Under the pieces are notes generated by a model. The model saw nothing but the letters and a program-made list of their open reading frames with translations, ran no database searches and was not told where the DNA came from. Shown one piece after another: positions 24,870-34,557 of a stretch of DNA of 64,000 nt (position 1 is the stretch's first letter; each line of letters begins with the position of its first letter). Made by a program: the position numbers and the translations under genes. This DNA is from Microtetraspora malaysiensis (GTDB lineage Bacteria > Actinomycetota > Actinomycetes > Streptosporangiales > Streptosporangiaceae): assembly GCF_001528665.1 (NCBI RefSeq), contig NZ_BBYJ01000014.1, forward strand, positions 120,988 through 184,987, written 5' to 3'.

Positions 24870-25388
24870 TCAGGCAAGGTAGGAGAGGCGCGCCGACCTG
24901 TACAAGCTGATGATGAACCACGCCATGACGATGAAACCGGTGATCGCGACGATGAATGCGATGCCCTGCGTCCGGGCGGCCGTATACGCGAGCAGCGACG
25001 CGACAACGCTGACTATCGTCAGAATCCAGCGGATCGCGTCGAAAGTCGAAGCGGTGGAGACGTCGCCGAAAGCTCGCGCCCGGGTAACGATGCCCGTTGC
25101 CACCAGCCATATCGTGACGAGTTTTCCCGCACCGTAAAGCAGGCCGATGACGATGTTCTCCGTCAGCCCGGTGAGCTCCGCGAGCGAGAGCACCAACGTC
25201 ACGAGGGCGGCCATCCGAGCCTTGCCGAAGGCGGGATCCACCGCCGTTTCCAGGCGCGAGAGCCCCGAAACCACGAGCGCCCATCCGATGGCGTCTACGA
25301 GCAGGTCGAATCCGTTGACGCGTAACGCCACTGAGGCGATGAGGAATCCGGCCGCGATGCGATAGAGAGGAAACACGGTCGAGATCAT
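24870..25388 (-). CDS. Small integral membrane protein of unknown function
   Basis: A 172-residue protein with about five hydrophobic segments: an N-terminal FPLYRIAAGFLIASVAL, LVDAIGWALVVSGLSRLE, a middle pair and a C-terminal IAFIVAITGFIVMAWFI. I do not recognise a family. No clear ribosome site precedes the ATG. It is divergent from the urease operon and unrelated to it by any visible feature. Confidence 0.7.
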   Translation of the reverse strand: MISTVFPLYRIAAGFLIASVALRVNGFDLLVDAIGWALVVSGLSRLETAVDPAFGKARMAALVTLVLSLAELTGLTENIVIGLLYGAGKLVTIWLVATGIVTRARAFGDVSTASTFDAIRWILTIVSVVASLLAYTAARTQGIAFIVAITGFIVMAWFIISLYRSARLSYLA

Positions 25389-25406
25389 CTCATGAGCGGC
25401 AAAAGT

Positions 25407-25444
25407 AGATCGACCAATGATTTCTACCCGAATCCGGTCGATCT
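25407..25444. promoter_or_regulatory. Long-spacer inverted repeat upstream of the urease operon
   Basis: AGATCGACC (25407-25415) and GGTCGATCT (25436-25444) form perfect 9-bp arms separated by 20 nt, about 110 bp before ureA and just upstream of the divergent membrane-protein gene. It could be a regulator site for either. Confidence 0.5.
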
Positions 25445-25555
25445 TCTGACGTGGAAAAATGTCGCGGCGACCGGCAGAGTCGCGGATCGCCGACTGACAC
25501 GTCCGCGAAATGCACGGGAAACGCGGTGGAAACGGCGGCTTCCTATCGTCCGTTC

Positions 25556-25858
25556 ATGAGGCTCACTCCACACGAACAGGAACGCCTGCTCATCCACGTC
25601 GCCGCGGGGGTCGCCCGCGACCGCCGGGAGCGGGGCCTTCTCCTCAACCATCCCGAGGCCACCGCGCTCATCGCGTCCTTCCTGCTGGAGGGCGCGCGCG
25701 ACGGCCGCAGCGTGGCGGACCTGATGGACGCGGGCCGCAAGGTGCTCCAGCGCGAGGACGTCATGGAGGGCGTCCCCGAGATGCTGGAGTCGGTGCAGAT
25801 CGAGGCGACCTTCCCCGACGGCACCAAGCTCGTCACCGTCCACCGGCCGATCGCATGA
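25556..25858 (+). CDS. ureA: Urease subunit gamma
   Basis: A 100-residue structural subunit of the Ni-urease (UreABC)3. The sequence [20 protein letters not shown], the segment [10 protein letters not shown] and the end [18 protein letters not shown]-type strand (here IEATFPDG) are standard. TATCGT at 25544-25549 is 6 nt before the ATG and there is no ribosome site, so the operon mRNA may be leaderless. The stop overlaps ureB by ATGA. Confidence 0.96.
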   Translation: MRLTPHEQERLLIHVAAGVARDRRERGLLLNHPEATALIASFLLEGARDGRSVADLMDAGRKVLQREDVMEGVPEMLESVQIEATFPDGTKLVTVHRPIA

Positions 25859-26178
25859 TCCCCGGGGAGATCGTGTACGGCGACGCCCCGGTCCCGCTCA
25901 ACCCCGGTAGGCGGCGGATCACGCTGCGGGTCGTCAACACGGCGGACCGGCCGATCCAGGTGGGATCGCACTACCACTTCGCCGCGGCCAACCCCGCGCT
26001 GGAGTTCGACCGGCGGGCCGCCTGGGGCACCCGCCTGGACGTGCCCGCCGGGACCGCCGTCAGGTTCGAGCCCGGCATCGAGCGCGACGTGACGCTCGTT
26101 CCCCTGGCGGGCCACCGCGTCGTCCCGGGGCTGCGTCCGGAATGGGCGGGCCCGCTCGACCGTGAGGAGTCCCGATGA
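25855..26178 (+). CDS. ureB: Urease subunit beta
   Basis: A 107-residue urease subunit starting [19 protein letters not shown], with [18 protein letters not shown] and [16 protein letters not shown], all characteristic. It overlaps ureA by 4 nt and ureC by 4 nt, so the three structural subunits are translationally coupled. Confidence 0.96.
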   Translation: MIPGEIVYGDAPVPLNPGRRRITLRVVNTADRPIQVGSHYHFAAANPALEFDRRAAWGTRLDVPAGTAVRFEPGIERDVTLVPLAGHRVVPGLRPEWAGPLDREESR

Positions 26179-27923
26179 CCGCCGTCGAACGGGAACGCTA
26201 CGCCGCGCTGTACGGTCCGACCGCCGGCGACCGGGTGCGGCTGGCCGACACGGATCTGTTCGTCGAGGTGACCGAGGACCTCGCGATGGGCCCGGCCGGC
26301 GCGGGCGACGAGGCCGTCTTCGGCGGCGGCAAGGTGATCCGTGAGTCCATGGGGCAGGCCCGCGCCACCCGGGCCGAGGGCGCGCCCGACCTGGTCGTCA
26401 CCGGCGCCGTGATCCTCGACCACTGGGGCGTCGTCAAGGCCGATATCGGCATCCGCGACGGGCGGATCTCGGCGATCGGCAAGGCGGGCAACCCCGACAC
26501 GATGGACGGCGTCCACCCGGATCTCGTCATCGGGCCGTCCACCGAGATCCTCGCGGGCAACGGCAAGATCGTCACAGCGGGGGCGGTGGACTCCCACGTG
26601 CACCTGATCTGCCCGCAACTCCTGGACGAGGCGCTGGCGTCGGGCGTCACGACGATCATCGGCGGCGGCACGGGCCCCGCCGAGGGGACCAAGGCGACCA
26701 CGGTCACCGGCACGTGGTACCTCGCCCGCATGCTGGAGTCGCTGGACTCCCACCCGGTGAACGTGGCGCTGCTCGGCAAGGGCAACACCGTGCGCATCGA
26801 GGGCCTGTACGAGCAGCTCAGGGCCGGGGCCTGCGGGTTCAAGCTGCACGAGGACTGGGGCACGACGCCCGCCGCGATCGACGCCTGCCTCGGCGTGTGC
26901 GAGGCCACGGGGGTGCAGGCGGCGATCCACACGGACACGCTGAACGAGGCCGGGTTCGTCGAGTCGACGCTCGCGGCGATCGGCGGGCGGATGATCCATG
27001 CGTACCACACCGAGGGCGCCGGAGGCGGGCACGCCCCCGACATCATCAAGGTGGCGGGCCATCGGAACATCCTGCCGTCGTCCACCAACCCGACCCGGCC
27101 GCACACCGTCAACACGCACCACGAGCACCTGGACATGCTCATGGTGTGCCACCACCTCAACCCGTCGATCCCCGAGGACCTGGCGTTCGCCGAGTCCCGG
27201 ATCCGCCCGGCGACGATGGCGGCCGAGGACGTCCTGCACGACGTCGGAGCCATCTCGATGATCGGCTCCGACTCTCAGGCCATGGGCCGGATCGGCGAGA
27301 CGATCATCCGCACGTGGCAGACCGCGCACGTCATGAAGGGGCGGCGCGGCGCGCTTCCCGGTGAGTCCGGTACGGCGTCCGCCCGCGGGACCGCCCACCC
27401 CGCCGACAACCTCCGCGCCCGCCGCTATATCGCGAAATACACGATAAATCCGGCGATAGCGCATGGGCTGGAGGCCGAGGTCGGCTCGGTCGAACCCGGC
27501 AAACTGGCCGACCTCGTGCTCTGGAGTCCCGCGTTCTTCGGGGTGAAACCGGATCTCGTGATCAAGGGCGGCGTGATCGCGTACGCGCAGATGGGCGACG
27601 CGAACGCGTCGATCCCGACCCCGCAGCCGGTGCTCCCCCGGCCCATGTTCGGCGCGGCGCCGGCCACGGCGGCGGCGACGTCACTGCACTTCGTGTCCCC
27701 GCTCGCCATCGAGGACGGCCTCGCCGACCGGCTCAGGATCGCCCGCAGGCTCGCCCCCGTCTCCGGCGTACGGCGGCGCGGCAAGGAGGCGATGGTGCTC
27801 AACGACGCGCTTCCCTCGATCGAGGTGAACCCCGACACCTTCGCGGTGCGGGTGGACGGCGAGCTTGTCGAACCCGCCCCCGCCGAGGTGCTTCCCATGG
27901 CCCAGCGCTACTTCCTCTTCTGA
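26175..27923 (+). CDS. ureC: Urease subunit alpha (catalytic)
   Basis: A 582-residue amidohydrolase that hydrolyses urea to ammonia and carbamate. Nickel ligands are visible: HVHLICP, the carbamylated Lys in [22 protein letters not shown], and the [12 protein letters not shown] loop. The mobile-flap Cys-His is in [28 protein letters not shown] precedes the ATG. Full length, no missing residue seen. Confidence 0.97.
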   Translation: MTAVERERYAALYGPTAGDRVRLADTDLFVEVTEDLAMGPAGAGDEAVFGGGKVIRESMGQARATRAEGAPDLVVTGAVILDHWGVVKADIGIRDGRISAIGKAGNPDTMDGVHPDLVIGPSTEILAGNGKIVTAGAVDSHVHLICPQLLDEALASGVTTIIGGGTGPAEGTKATTVTGTWYLARMLESLDSHPVNVALLGKGNTVRIEGLYEQLRAGACGFKLHEDWGTTPAAIDACLGVCEATGVQAAIHTDTLNEAGFVESTLAAIGGRMIHAYHTEGAGGGHAPDIIKVAGHRNILPSSTNPTRPHTVNTHHEHLDMLMVCHHLNPSIPEDLAFAESRIRPATMAAEDVLHDVGAISMIGSDSQAMGRIGETIIRTWQTAHVMKGRRGALPGESGTASARGTAHPADNLRARRYIAKYTINPAIAHGLEAEVGSVEPGKLADLVLWSPAFFGVKPDLVIKGGVIAYAQMGDANASIPTPQPVLPRPMFGAAPATAAATSLHFVSPLAIEDGLADRLRIARRLAPVSGVRRRGKEAMVLNDALPSIEVNPDTFAVRVDGELVEPAPAEVLPMAQRYFLF

Positions 27924-28012
27924 GCCGACTTCTGAGACGGCTGCAGGGCCGGCTGCTGGGCCGGCGGCCCCGGGCCGATGACCTCGATCGACCACGACGA
28001 AGGACGGTGACC

Positions 28013-28936
28013 GTGGACGCCGCGCTCCTGCTGCTCGCCGACTCCCGGCTGCCCGCCGGAGGCCACGCTCATTCCGGCGGTATCGAGGAGGCCGTACGCG
28101 CGGGTGCGGTGACCGGCCCCGGCGACCTGGCGCGCTTCCTACGCGGGCGGCTCGCCACGGCCGGCCTGGTCGCCGCCGCGCTCGCCGCCGCCGCCTGCGA
28201 GCTCGGCTCCACCTGCGATATCGGCTCCGCCCGTGAGCTCGGCTCCGCCGTCATCGACGCTCCGGCGCCCTCGGCGAACGCCCGGCGACGACCGGCCGAC
28301 CTCGCCTCCGAGAGCACCGCGCCGGAGCCGGCCGGCGGCCCACCGGAGCCGATCGTCCTCTGGAGAAGGCTCGACGCCGAGGCGGACGCCCGTACCTCGT
28401 CGCCCGCCCAGCGGGAGGCCGCTCGCACCCAGGGGCGGCTCCTGGTCAGGACGGCCCGCCGGATCTGGCCGTCGCCCGTCCTCGAGACGCTCGCGCGAGC
28501 CGTACCCGAGGGCGCGCACCATCCGATCGCGCTCGGCGCGGCGGCCGCGGCGGCAGGCTGCGACCCGGGCCAGGCCGCGCTGGCCGCGGCCTACGCGTCG
28601 GTGACGGGGCCGGCGACGGCGGCCGTGCGGCTCCTCGGCCTGGACCCGGTGGCGGTGCACCGGCTGCTCGCCGACCTGGCTCCCTCGCTGGACGAGACCG
28701 CACGCGCCGCTCGTACGGCCACTCGTACGGCCGCGCGCCCGGAGCGCGGGGCCGCCGATGCAGACAGCCGGTGGACCCCCTGCCCGGACGGCGAGGGGAC
28801 GGCGGACCCGGATCTCGCCGGTCCGGAGGTCGCGGGCGACGCGTGGTGGGCGGCGTTACCCGCGGCGGCCGCGCCCGCGCTCGACCTTTTGGCCGAGAAC
28901 CACCTGAAGGCCGCGACCCGGCTCTTCGTCTCCTGA
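28013..28936 (+). CDS. ureF: Urease accessory protein UreF with two low-complexity insertions
   Basis: UreF works with UreG and UreD to deliver nickel to apo-urease. The N-terminus LLLLADSRLPAGGHAHSGGIEEAV and the later AVPEGAHHPIALGAAAAAAGCDPGQAALAAAYASVTGPATAAVRLLGLDP are diagnostic. At 307 residues it is about 80 longer than usual. The surplus is two Ala/Ser/Pro/Glu-rich stretches, about residues 65-112 and 240-275, between conserved helices. The GTG at 28013 has AAGGA at 8 nt; the GTG at 28007 is too close to it. No ureE is present, as usual in actinobacteria. Confidence 0.9.
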   Translation: MDAALLLLADSRLPAGGHAHSGGIEEAVRAGAVTGPGDLARFLRGRLATAGLVAAALAAAACELGSTCDIGSARELGSAVIDAPAPSANARRRPADLASESTAPEPAGGPPEPIVLWRRLDAEADARTSSPAQREAARTQGRLLVRTARRIWPSPVLETLARAVPEGAHHPIALGAAAAAAGCDPGQAALAAAYASVTGPATAAVRLLGLDPVAVHRLLADLAPSLDETARAARTATRTAARPERGAADADSRWTPCPDGEGTADPDLAGPEVAGDAWWAALPAAAAPALDLLAENHLKAATRLFVS

Positions 28937-28981
28937 CCGGCTCCATCCCTGACGGCCACGCAGAAGGACGGTGACCCGCAG

Positions 28982-29701
28982 ATGGGCGCACACCACAACG
29001 ACCGGCACGACGCGCCGGACGGCCACGGCCGGGCGCTCCGCCTCGGCGTCGGCGGCCCGGTCGGCAGCGGCAAGACCGCTCTGGTGGCCGCGCTGTGCCG
29101 CGGCCTCGGCCGGTCGATGCGGCTCGGCGTCGTGACGAACGACATCTACACGACCGAGGACGCCGACTTCCTGCGCCGCGCGGGGGTGCTCGACCCCGAA
29201 CGCATCCTCGCGGTGCAGACCGGCTGCTGCCCCCACACCGCGATCCGCGACGACATCGCGGCCAATCTGGACGCGGTCGAGACCCTGGAGGAGCGGTTCG
29301 GGCCGCTCGATCTGGTGATCGTCGAGAGCGGAGGCGACAACCTGACCGCCACCTTCAGCCGCGGGCTGGCGGACGCCCAGATCTTCGTGCTCGACGTCTC
29401 CGGCGGGGACAAGGTCCCGCGCAAGGGCGGTCCGGGCGTCACCACGGCCGACCTGCTCGTGGTCAACAAGACCGATCTCGCTCCCCTCGTCGGCGCGGAC
29501 CTGGCCGTCATGGCCCGGGACGCGGAAGCCGTACGCGAGGGCAGGCCCGTGCTGTTCACCTCGATCAGGGAGGACGGCGGCGCGCCCGGCGTCGCCGACT
29601 GGGTGTCCGGCGTCGTCCACTCGTGGCGGCACCGGCACGGCCACATCCATGACCACGCGGACGGGCCGGTTGAGATCCCCATGCCCCTCGACCTGGCATG
29701 A
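28982..29701 (+). CDS. ureG: Urease accessory GTPase UreG
   Basis: A 239-residue SIMIBI GTPase. The P-loop is [24 protein letters not shown], the nickel-binding Cys-Pro-His motif in [25 protein letters not shown] and the G4 motif NKTDLA follow. The N-terminus has a short His-rich stretch ([15 protein letters not shown]) and the C-terminus another ([11 protein letters not shown]), which may hold nickel and could make up for the missing UreE. It is the fifth gene of the ure operon. Confidence 0.95.
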   Translation: MGAHHNDRHDAPDGHGRALRLGVGGPVGSGKTALVAALCRGLGRSMRLGVVTNDIYTTEDADFLRRAGVLDPERILAVQTGCCPHTAIRDDIAANLDAVETLEERFGPLDLVIVESGGDNLTATFSRGLADAQIFVLDVSGGDKVPRKGGPGVTTADLLVVNKTDLAPLVGADLAVMARDAEAVREGRPVLFTSIREDGGAPGVADWVSGVVHSWRHRHGHIHDHADGPVEIPMPLDLA

Positions 29702-29723
29702 CGTCGGGTCCGAAGGAGACGCG

Positions 29724-30542
29724 ATGACGGCGCCGCCACTCGGCACCCGGTCGTCCGTGCGGGCGCGCGCGGCGGTCAGGACGGAGCGCGGCCCCGGAGG
29801 CCGCACCCGGCTGGAGACCCTGCGGTCGGATCCGCCGCTGACCCTCCGGCAGACCGGACCCGACGTGGTCCACCTCGTCTCGACGGCGGCCGGACCGCTC
29901 GGAGGCGACCGCCTCGTGCTCGACGTCGCCGTCGCGCCCGGCACCACGCTGGAGGTCCGTTCGATCGCGAGCACGCTGGTCCTGCCCGGTCCCCGCGCGG
30001 CGGACTCCGTCCTGGTCGTCACCGCCCGGGTCGGCGCGGGCGGCTCGCTGCGCTTCGTGCCGGAGCCGACCGTACTGGCCGCCGGATGCGCGCACCGCGT
30101 CGCCGTACGGCTCTCGCTCGCGCGGGACGCCACCGTGTTCTGGAGGGAGGAGATCGTCTTCGGCCGCCACGGCGAGCGGCCGGGACGGTGCCGGTCCCGG
30201 TTCGACGCGGTCGTGGACGGGACGCCGCTGCTCCGTCAGGAACTCGTCGTCGGCGAACCGGCGGCCGACGGCAGCCCCGCCGTGTACGGCACCGCCCGCT
30301 GCGTCGGGAGCACCCTCATCGCGGGGCGCGGTCACGCTGCCGACGCCCCCGTGGCCGGGGACGGTCTGCCGCGCGGCGCGCGGGCCGGTTCTCCGGAGAG
30401 CGCGCCGCCGCGGGCCATGCTGGGCGACGGCTGCGCGGTGCTTCCGCTGGCCGGGCCCGGCGTCCTGGTGTCGGCCCTGGCCGAAGACGCCGTCCAGCTG
30501 CGCAAGCGCCTCGAATGGGGCGAAGCGCTCGCCGCGCCGTAA
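29724..30542 (+). CDS. ureD: Urease accessory protein UreD (UreH)
   Basis: A 272-residue scaffold that binds apo-urease with UreF-UreG. The segments AAGPLGGDRLVLDVAVAPGTTLEVRSIASTLVLPG and VLAAGCAHRVAVRLSLARDATVFWREEIVFGRHGE are the conserved UreD core, and TPLLRQELVVG follows. The ATG follows AAGGAG. It ends the operon; the hairpin at 30544 lies 2 nt after its stop. Confidence 0.92.
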   Translation: MTAPPLGTRSSVRARAAVRTERGPGGRTRLETLRSDPPLTLRQTGPDVVHLVSTAAGPLGGDRLVLDVAVAPGTTLEVRSIASTLVLPGPRAADSVLVVTARVGAGGSLRFVPEPTVLAAGCAHRVAVRLSLARDATVFWREEIVFGRHGERPGRCRSRFDAVVDGTPLLRQELVVGEPAADGSPAVYGTARCVGSTLIAGRGHAADAPVAGDGLPRGARAGSPESAPPRAMLGDGCAVLPLAGPGVLVSALAEDAVQLRKRLEWGEALAAP

Positions 30543-30543
30543 C

Positions 30544-30573
30544 CGCCGCCGCGTCCGAGCTCGGGGCGGCGGC
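30544..30573. terminator. GC hairpin between convergent ureD and acyl-CoA ligase
   Basis: CCGCCGCC and GGCGGCGG form an 8-bp stem around a loop that itself holds the palindrome CCGAGCTCGG. It lies in the 53-bp gap and could end transcription from both sides. Confidence 0.5.
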
Positions 30574-30595
30574 GGACAGGGCCGGCGGGACGGGG

Positions 30596-32203
30596 TCAGC
30601 GGCCGGCGCCCGGGATCCGGTCGGCGAGGCCGGCGTGCAGGTCCCGCAGCTCGCGCTTGAGGATCTTGCCGCTCGGGTTCTTCGGGAGCGCGTCGACGAA
30701 GGCGACCGCCTTGGGCACCTTGAAGGCGGCCAGCCGCGACCGCGTGTGGGCCCGCAGCTCCTCCTCGGTGACGGCCGTGCCCGGCTTGGTCACCACGATC
30801 GCGACGACCGCCTCGATCCAGCTGGGATGCCTGACCCCGACGACCGCGACCTCGGCGACGGCGGGGTGCTCGTAGATGACCTCCTCGACCTCCCGGCTGG
30901 CGACGTTCTCACCGCCGGTCTTGATCATGTCCTTGATCCGGTCGACGACCGTGAGGAACCCCTCGTCGTCCATCACCCCCAGGTCGCCGGAGTGGAACCA
31001 GCCGCCGCGGAAGGCCTCGGCCGTCTTCTCCGGGTCGTCCAGGTAGCCGAGGACGGCGTGCGGGCTCCGGTGGACGATCTCCCCGATCTCTCCCGGCGCC
31101 ACGTCGTCGCCGTCGGCGTCCACGACCCGGGTCTCGACGTTCAGGGCGGCCTGGCCGGCCGACCCCGCCTTGCGGATCTGGTCCTCCGGCTGGAGCATGA
31201 CCGCGACCGGGGCCATCTCCGTCTGGCCGTAGAAGTTCCACAGACGCACGCCGGGCAGCCGCTCGCCGATCTCTCTGAGCACCTCGACCGGCATGATCGC
31301 CGCGCCGTAGTAGCCCTTCCTGAGGGAGGAGAGGTCGCGCCGGTCGAAGTCCGGGTGGCGCAGGAGGGAGATCCACACGGTCGGCGGGGCGAAGAACTTC
31401 GTCACCCGGTGGCGCTCCATCGCCTCCAGCAGGGCGGCCGGGTCGGGGCCGGGCAGGATGTGGCTGACCGCGCCGAGCTGGATGTCCGGCACCAGGAAGC
31501 AGTGCTGCTGCGCGCAGTGGAACAGCGGCATCGCGTGCAGCTCGACATCGTTGCGGTCCATGCCGCCGTCGATGACGCAACTGCTGTACTGCGCGATCAG
31601 CGCGGCGTGGGACAGCACCGCGCCCTTCGGGCGTGACTCGGTGCCGGAGGTGTAGAGGACCTGGGCGGGGTCGTCGGCGCCGATGAGGACGGCGGGGGCC
31701 TCGGCGTCCTCGTGGGCGAGCAGCGCGCCGAACGGCTCCCACCCGTCGGCGTCCCCGTACGCGACGCGGATCCTGAGGCGGTCGGCCGCCTTGGCCGCGT
31801 CCCGCGCCACGGGAAGGAGCGCGTACTGCGCGATCAGCGCGACGGCGGACGAGTGCGCGAGCACGTAGCCGATCTCGTCGGCCCCGAGCATGAAGTTGAT
31901 CGGCACGAGGACCGCTCCGGCGCGGGCGACCCCGAAGATCGTCTGCACGTACTCCACGCTGTTGCGCGAGAGCACCGCGACCCGTTCGCCGGGCCGCACG
32001 CCGCGCGCGATCAGCGCGCCGGCCAGCCGGGAGGCGTCCTCGTCCAGCTCGGCGAAGGTGCGACTGGTCCTCCCGTCCGACACGGCGAGCCTGCTCGGAT
32101 GGCGTCGGGCGGAGCGGCGCAGCAGGTCGGCGAGGGACTGCCTGCGGGCGAGGGCGACGTCCGCCGCCGCTTCCGAGGGGGCCGAGGGTCCAGCGAAAGC
32201 CAT
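30596..32203 (-). CDS. AMP-dependent acyl-CoA synthetase (fatty-acid-CoA ligase)
   Basis: A 535-residue ANL-family ligase activating a carboxylic acid through an acyl-AMP to its CoA thioester. Motifs: VLYTSGTESRPKGA (A3), NFYGQTEMAP (A5), GWFHSGDLGVMDDEGFLTVVDRIKDMIKTGGENV (A7-A8 hinge) and the catalytic Lys in NPSGKILKREL. The TGTES in place of TGTTG/S is a minor change. The ATG at 32203 has TGGAGA upstream. It is divergent from a TetR gene that may control it. Acid substrate unknown. Confidence 0.9.
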   Translation of the reverse strand: MAFAGPSAPSEAAADVALARRQSLADLLRRSARRHPSRLAVSDGRTSRTFAELDEDASRLAGALIARGVRPGERVAVLSRNSVEYVQTIFGVARAGAVLVPINFMLGADEIGYVLAHSSAVALIAQYALLPVARDAAKAADRLRIRVAYGDADGWEPFGALLAHEDAEAPAVLIGADDPAQVLYTSGTESRPKGAVLSHAALIAQYSSCVIDGGMDRNDVELHAMPLFHCAQQHCFLVPDIQLGAVSHILPGPDPAALLEAMERHRVTKFFAPPTVWISLLRHPDFDRRDLSSLRKGYYGAAIMPVEVLREIGERLPGVRLWNFYGQTEMAPVAVMLQPEDQIRKAGSAGQAALNVETRVVDADGDDVAPGEIGEIVHRSPHAVLGYLDDPEKTAEAFRGGWFHSGDLGVMDDEGFLTVVDRIKDMIKTGGENVASREVEEVIYEHPAVAEVAVVGVRHPSWIEAVVAIVVTKPGTAVTEEELRAHTRSRLAAFKVPKAVAFVDALPKNPSGKILKRELRDLHAGLADRIPGAGR

Positions 32204-32247
32204 AAAGTTCTCCAACTGGCGCAGCAGACGAAACTTCCGGAAAGCGT

Positions 32248-32263
32248 AGTGACTTACGCCACT
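32248..32263. promoter_or_regulatory. Imperfect 16-bp dyad between acyl-CoA ligase and tetR
   Basis: AGTGACTTACGCCACT has arms AGTGnC/GnCACT with one mismatch pair, 45 bp upstream of the ligase start. It could be an operator for the ligase; weakly supported. Confidence 0.3.
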
Positions 32264-32363
32264 TTTGAGGAGATCTGTACGGACCGGAAGCCGCCGCCCA
32301 GGCCGCGCGCGGCGCCCGCCGCCATCTCTTGATCGCCCCCACCGCACCAAGACATGGCGGATT

Positions 32364-32400
32364 TGAGACATTGATGTCTCACATGAGGTATATTTGTCTC
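32364..32400 (+). promoter_or_regulatory. TetR operator and leaderless promoter
   Basis: TGAGACA-ttga-TGTCTCA (32364-32381) is a perfect 18-bp palindrome. TATATT (32389-32394) is followed by 6 nt and the ATG of the TetR gene. A third half site, TTGTCTC, abuts the ATG. The arrangement indicates autorepression of the tetR-exporter pair. Confidence 0.65.
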
Positions 32401-32955
32401 ATGGCGTTCGATCGTGACCACGTACTCCGCTGCGCGGCGGACCTGCTCTCGCGCAAGGCGACCGCCACCCAGGACGAGATCGCCAAGGCCGCCGGGATCA
32501 GCCGCGCCACCCTGCACCGGCACTTCGCCGGGCGGGACGCGCTCATCCGCGCCCTTGAGGAACTCGGCATGCGCCAGCTCCAGGAGGTCGTGGACCAGGC
32601 CCGGCTGGACGACGGCAGCGCCACCGAGGCGCTGGTCCGACTGGTCGAGGCCAGCCACCCGGTCGCGAGCTTCCTCGCCTTCCTGGCCACCGAGAACCAG
32701 CTCTTCGAGGGCGAGGAGCTCAACGAGGGCTGGCAGCTGATCGACGTCCGGATCGCCGCGCTGTTCAAGCGCGGCCAGGAGTCCGGCGAGTTCCGCATCG
32801 ACCTCTCCCCGGCCTGGCTCATCGAAGCCCTCTACGGGCTCATCTCCGCCGCCGCCTGGACCATCCAGCTCGGCAAGACCGCGCCCCGCGACTACACCGC
32901 GATGATCACCGGGTTGATGCTGGGCGGCCTCGAACGCCGCACCCCGCAACCCTGA
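32401..32955 (+). CDS. TetR-family repressor
   Basis: A 184-residue TetR protein. The HTH is TQDEIAKAAGISRATLHRHFAGRDALIRAL; the rest is an all-helical ligand domain ending in SPAWLIEALYGLISAAAWTIQLGK. The ATG at 32401 fits the leaderless -10. The MFS gene starts 49 nt later and is its likely target; the divergent acyl-CoA ligase is a second candidate. Confidence 0.9.
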   Translation: MAFDRDHVLRCAADLLSRKATATQDEIAKAAGISRATLHRHFAGRDALIRALEELGMRQLQEVVDQARLDDGSATEALVRLVEASHPVASFLAFLATENQLFEGEELNEGWQLIDVRIAALFKRGQESGEFRIDLSPAWLIEALYGLISAAAWTIQLGKTAPRDYTAMITGLMLGGLERRTPQP

Positions 32956-33004
32956 TCGCGACGGCGCTCCACGAACCCCACCCTGTCGAAGGACAACCCG
33001 CACC

Positions 33005-34552
33005 ATGACCACCGTTTCGCGGCCGACACCGGAACCGACCGAACTGAACGACAAGCACCCCGGCCGCTGGGCCGCGCTCGGCGTGCTCGTCCTCGCCGTC
33101 CTCCTGGTCGCCGTCGACGCGACGGTCCTCGCCCTGGCCACCCCGTTCATCAGCGAGGACCTCAAGCCGTCCGGCGTCCAGTTGCTGTGGATCGGCGACG
33201 TCTACTCGTTCGTCATCGCCGGCCTGCTCGTCTCCATGGGCAGCCTCGGCGACCGCATCGGCCGCAAGAAGCTCCTGCTGACCGGCGCCGCCGCCTTCGG
33301 CGCCGCCTCGCTGCTCAACGCCTACGCCGCCGGCCCCGAAATGCTGATCGCCGCCCGCGCCCTGCTGGGCGTGGCCGGCGCGACGCTGATGCCCTCCACC
33401 CTCGCGCTGATCCGCAACATCTTCACCGACCCGCGTGAGCGCTCCCTCGCCATCGGCATCTGGGGTTCCAGCGCCTCGGCCGGGGCGGCCCTCGGCCCGC
33501 TGGCGGGCGGATTCCTGCTGGAGCACTTCTGGTGGGGCTCGGTCTTCCTCATCAACCTGCCGGTGATGGCCCTCCTGATCCTGGTCGGCGCGAAGCTGCT
33601 GCCCGAGTCGAAGAACCCCGCGCCCGGACCGTGGGACCTGCCCAGCGTCGGTCTGTCGCTCGTCGGCATGATCGGCGTCGTGTACGCGATCAAGAACGCC
33701 GCGTCGCACGGCTGGTCGACGCAGGCCGGCGTGGCCGGCGCGGTCGGTGTCGCCGCCCTGGTCTGGTTCGTCCGCCGGCAGAAGAGCCTCGCCGCGCCGC
33801 TGATCGACGTCCGCCTCTTCCGCCACCGCGGCTTCTCCGCGGTCGTCGCCTGCGACCTCTTCGCCGTGCTGGGCCTGACCGGGCTGGTCTTCTTCCTCTC
33901 CCAGTTCCTCCAGCTCGTCCAGGGCCTCTCACCGCTCCAGGCGGGCATCGCCGAGCTGCCCGCCACCGCGGGCGCCGTACTCACCGGACTGCTGGCCGGG
34001 GCGGCGGTCCGCCGGACCTCGGTCCGCGTCGTCGTCTCCGGCGGGCTCGCCGGCATCGGCGTCGCCCTGCTCCTGCTGGCCGGACTCGAACCGGGCACCG
34101 GCTACGGACTGCTGCTCACCACGCTGCTCCTGGTCGGCGTCGGTGCGGGCCTCGCCTTCACCACCACCGCCGACGTGATCGTCTCCAGCGTCCCGAAGGA
34201 GCAGGCGGGCGCCGCCTCCGCCGTCGCCGAGACCGCCTACGAGCTCGGCGCGGCGCTCGGCATCGCCATCCTCGGCTCCATCGTGAACGGCGTCTACCAG
34301 GGCTTCACCACCCCGCCCGGCATCCCGTCCGCGATCGCCGAGGCCGCGCACGCCTCAATCGGCGGCGCGGCGGAGGCCGCCGCCTCAATCGGCGGAGCCG
34401 ACGGCCACGCCCTCCTGACCGCCGCCCAGGACGCCTTCACCGCGGGCCTGGCCGGTACGGCGACCGTCGGCGCGGTGGTCCTCCTGGCCACCGCCCTGGC
34501 CGCCTGGTTCCTCCTCAAGGGGCTGCGGCAGGACAGCGCCGCGGACCACTGA
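33005..34552 (+). CDS. MFS drug exporter, DHA2 family
   Basis: A 515-residue exporter with about 14 membrane segments. MGSLGDRIGRKKLLLTGA is the loop 2-3 motif, and the DHA2/antiporter motif C appears as GIWGSSASAGAALGPLAGGFLLEHFWW. AAGGA precedes the ATG. Within the last loop ASIGGAAEAAASIGGADGH contains a local duplication. Regulated by the preceding TetR. Confidence 0.92.
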   Translation: MTTVSRPTPEPTELNDKHPGRWAALGVLVLAVLLVAVDATVLALATPFISEDLKPSGVQLLWIGDVYSFVIAGLLVSMGSLGDRIGRKKLLLTGAAAFGAASLLNAYAAGPEMLIAARALLGVAGATLMPSTLALIRNIFTDPRERSLAIGIWGSSASAGAALGPLAGGFLLEHFWWGSVFLINLPVMALLILVGAKLLPESKNPAPGPWDLPSVGLSLVGMIGVVYAIKNAASHGWSTQAGVAGAVGVAALVWFVRRQKSLAAPLIDVRLFRHRGFSAVVACDLFAVLGLTGLVFFLSQFLQLVQGLSPLQAGIAELPATAGAVLTGLLAGAAVRRTSVRVVVSGGLAGIGVALLLLAGLEPGTGYGLLLTTLLLVGVGAGLAFTTTADVIVSSVPKEQAGAASAVAETAYELGAALGIAILGSIVNGVYQGFTTPPGIPSAIAEAAHASIGGAAEAAASIGGADGHALLTAAQDAFTAGLAGTATVGAVVLLATALAAWFLLKGLRQDSAADH

Positions 34553-34557
34553 CGGCA

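Noticed and set aside
27924-28012. A small ureE or leader gene between ureC and ureF
   Set aside because: The 89-bp gap holds only short GGCTG/GGCCGG repeats and the ureF ribosome site.
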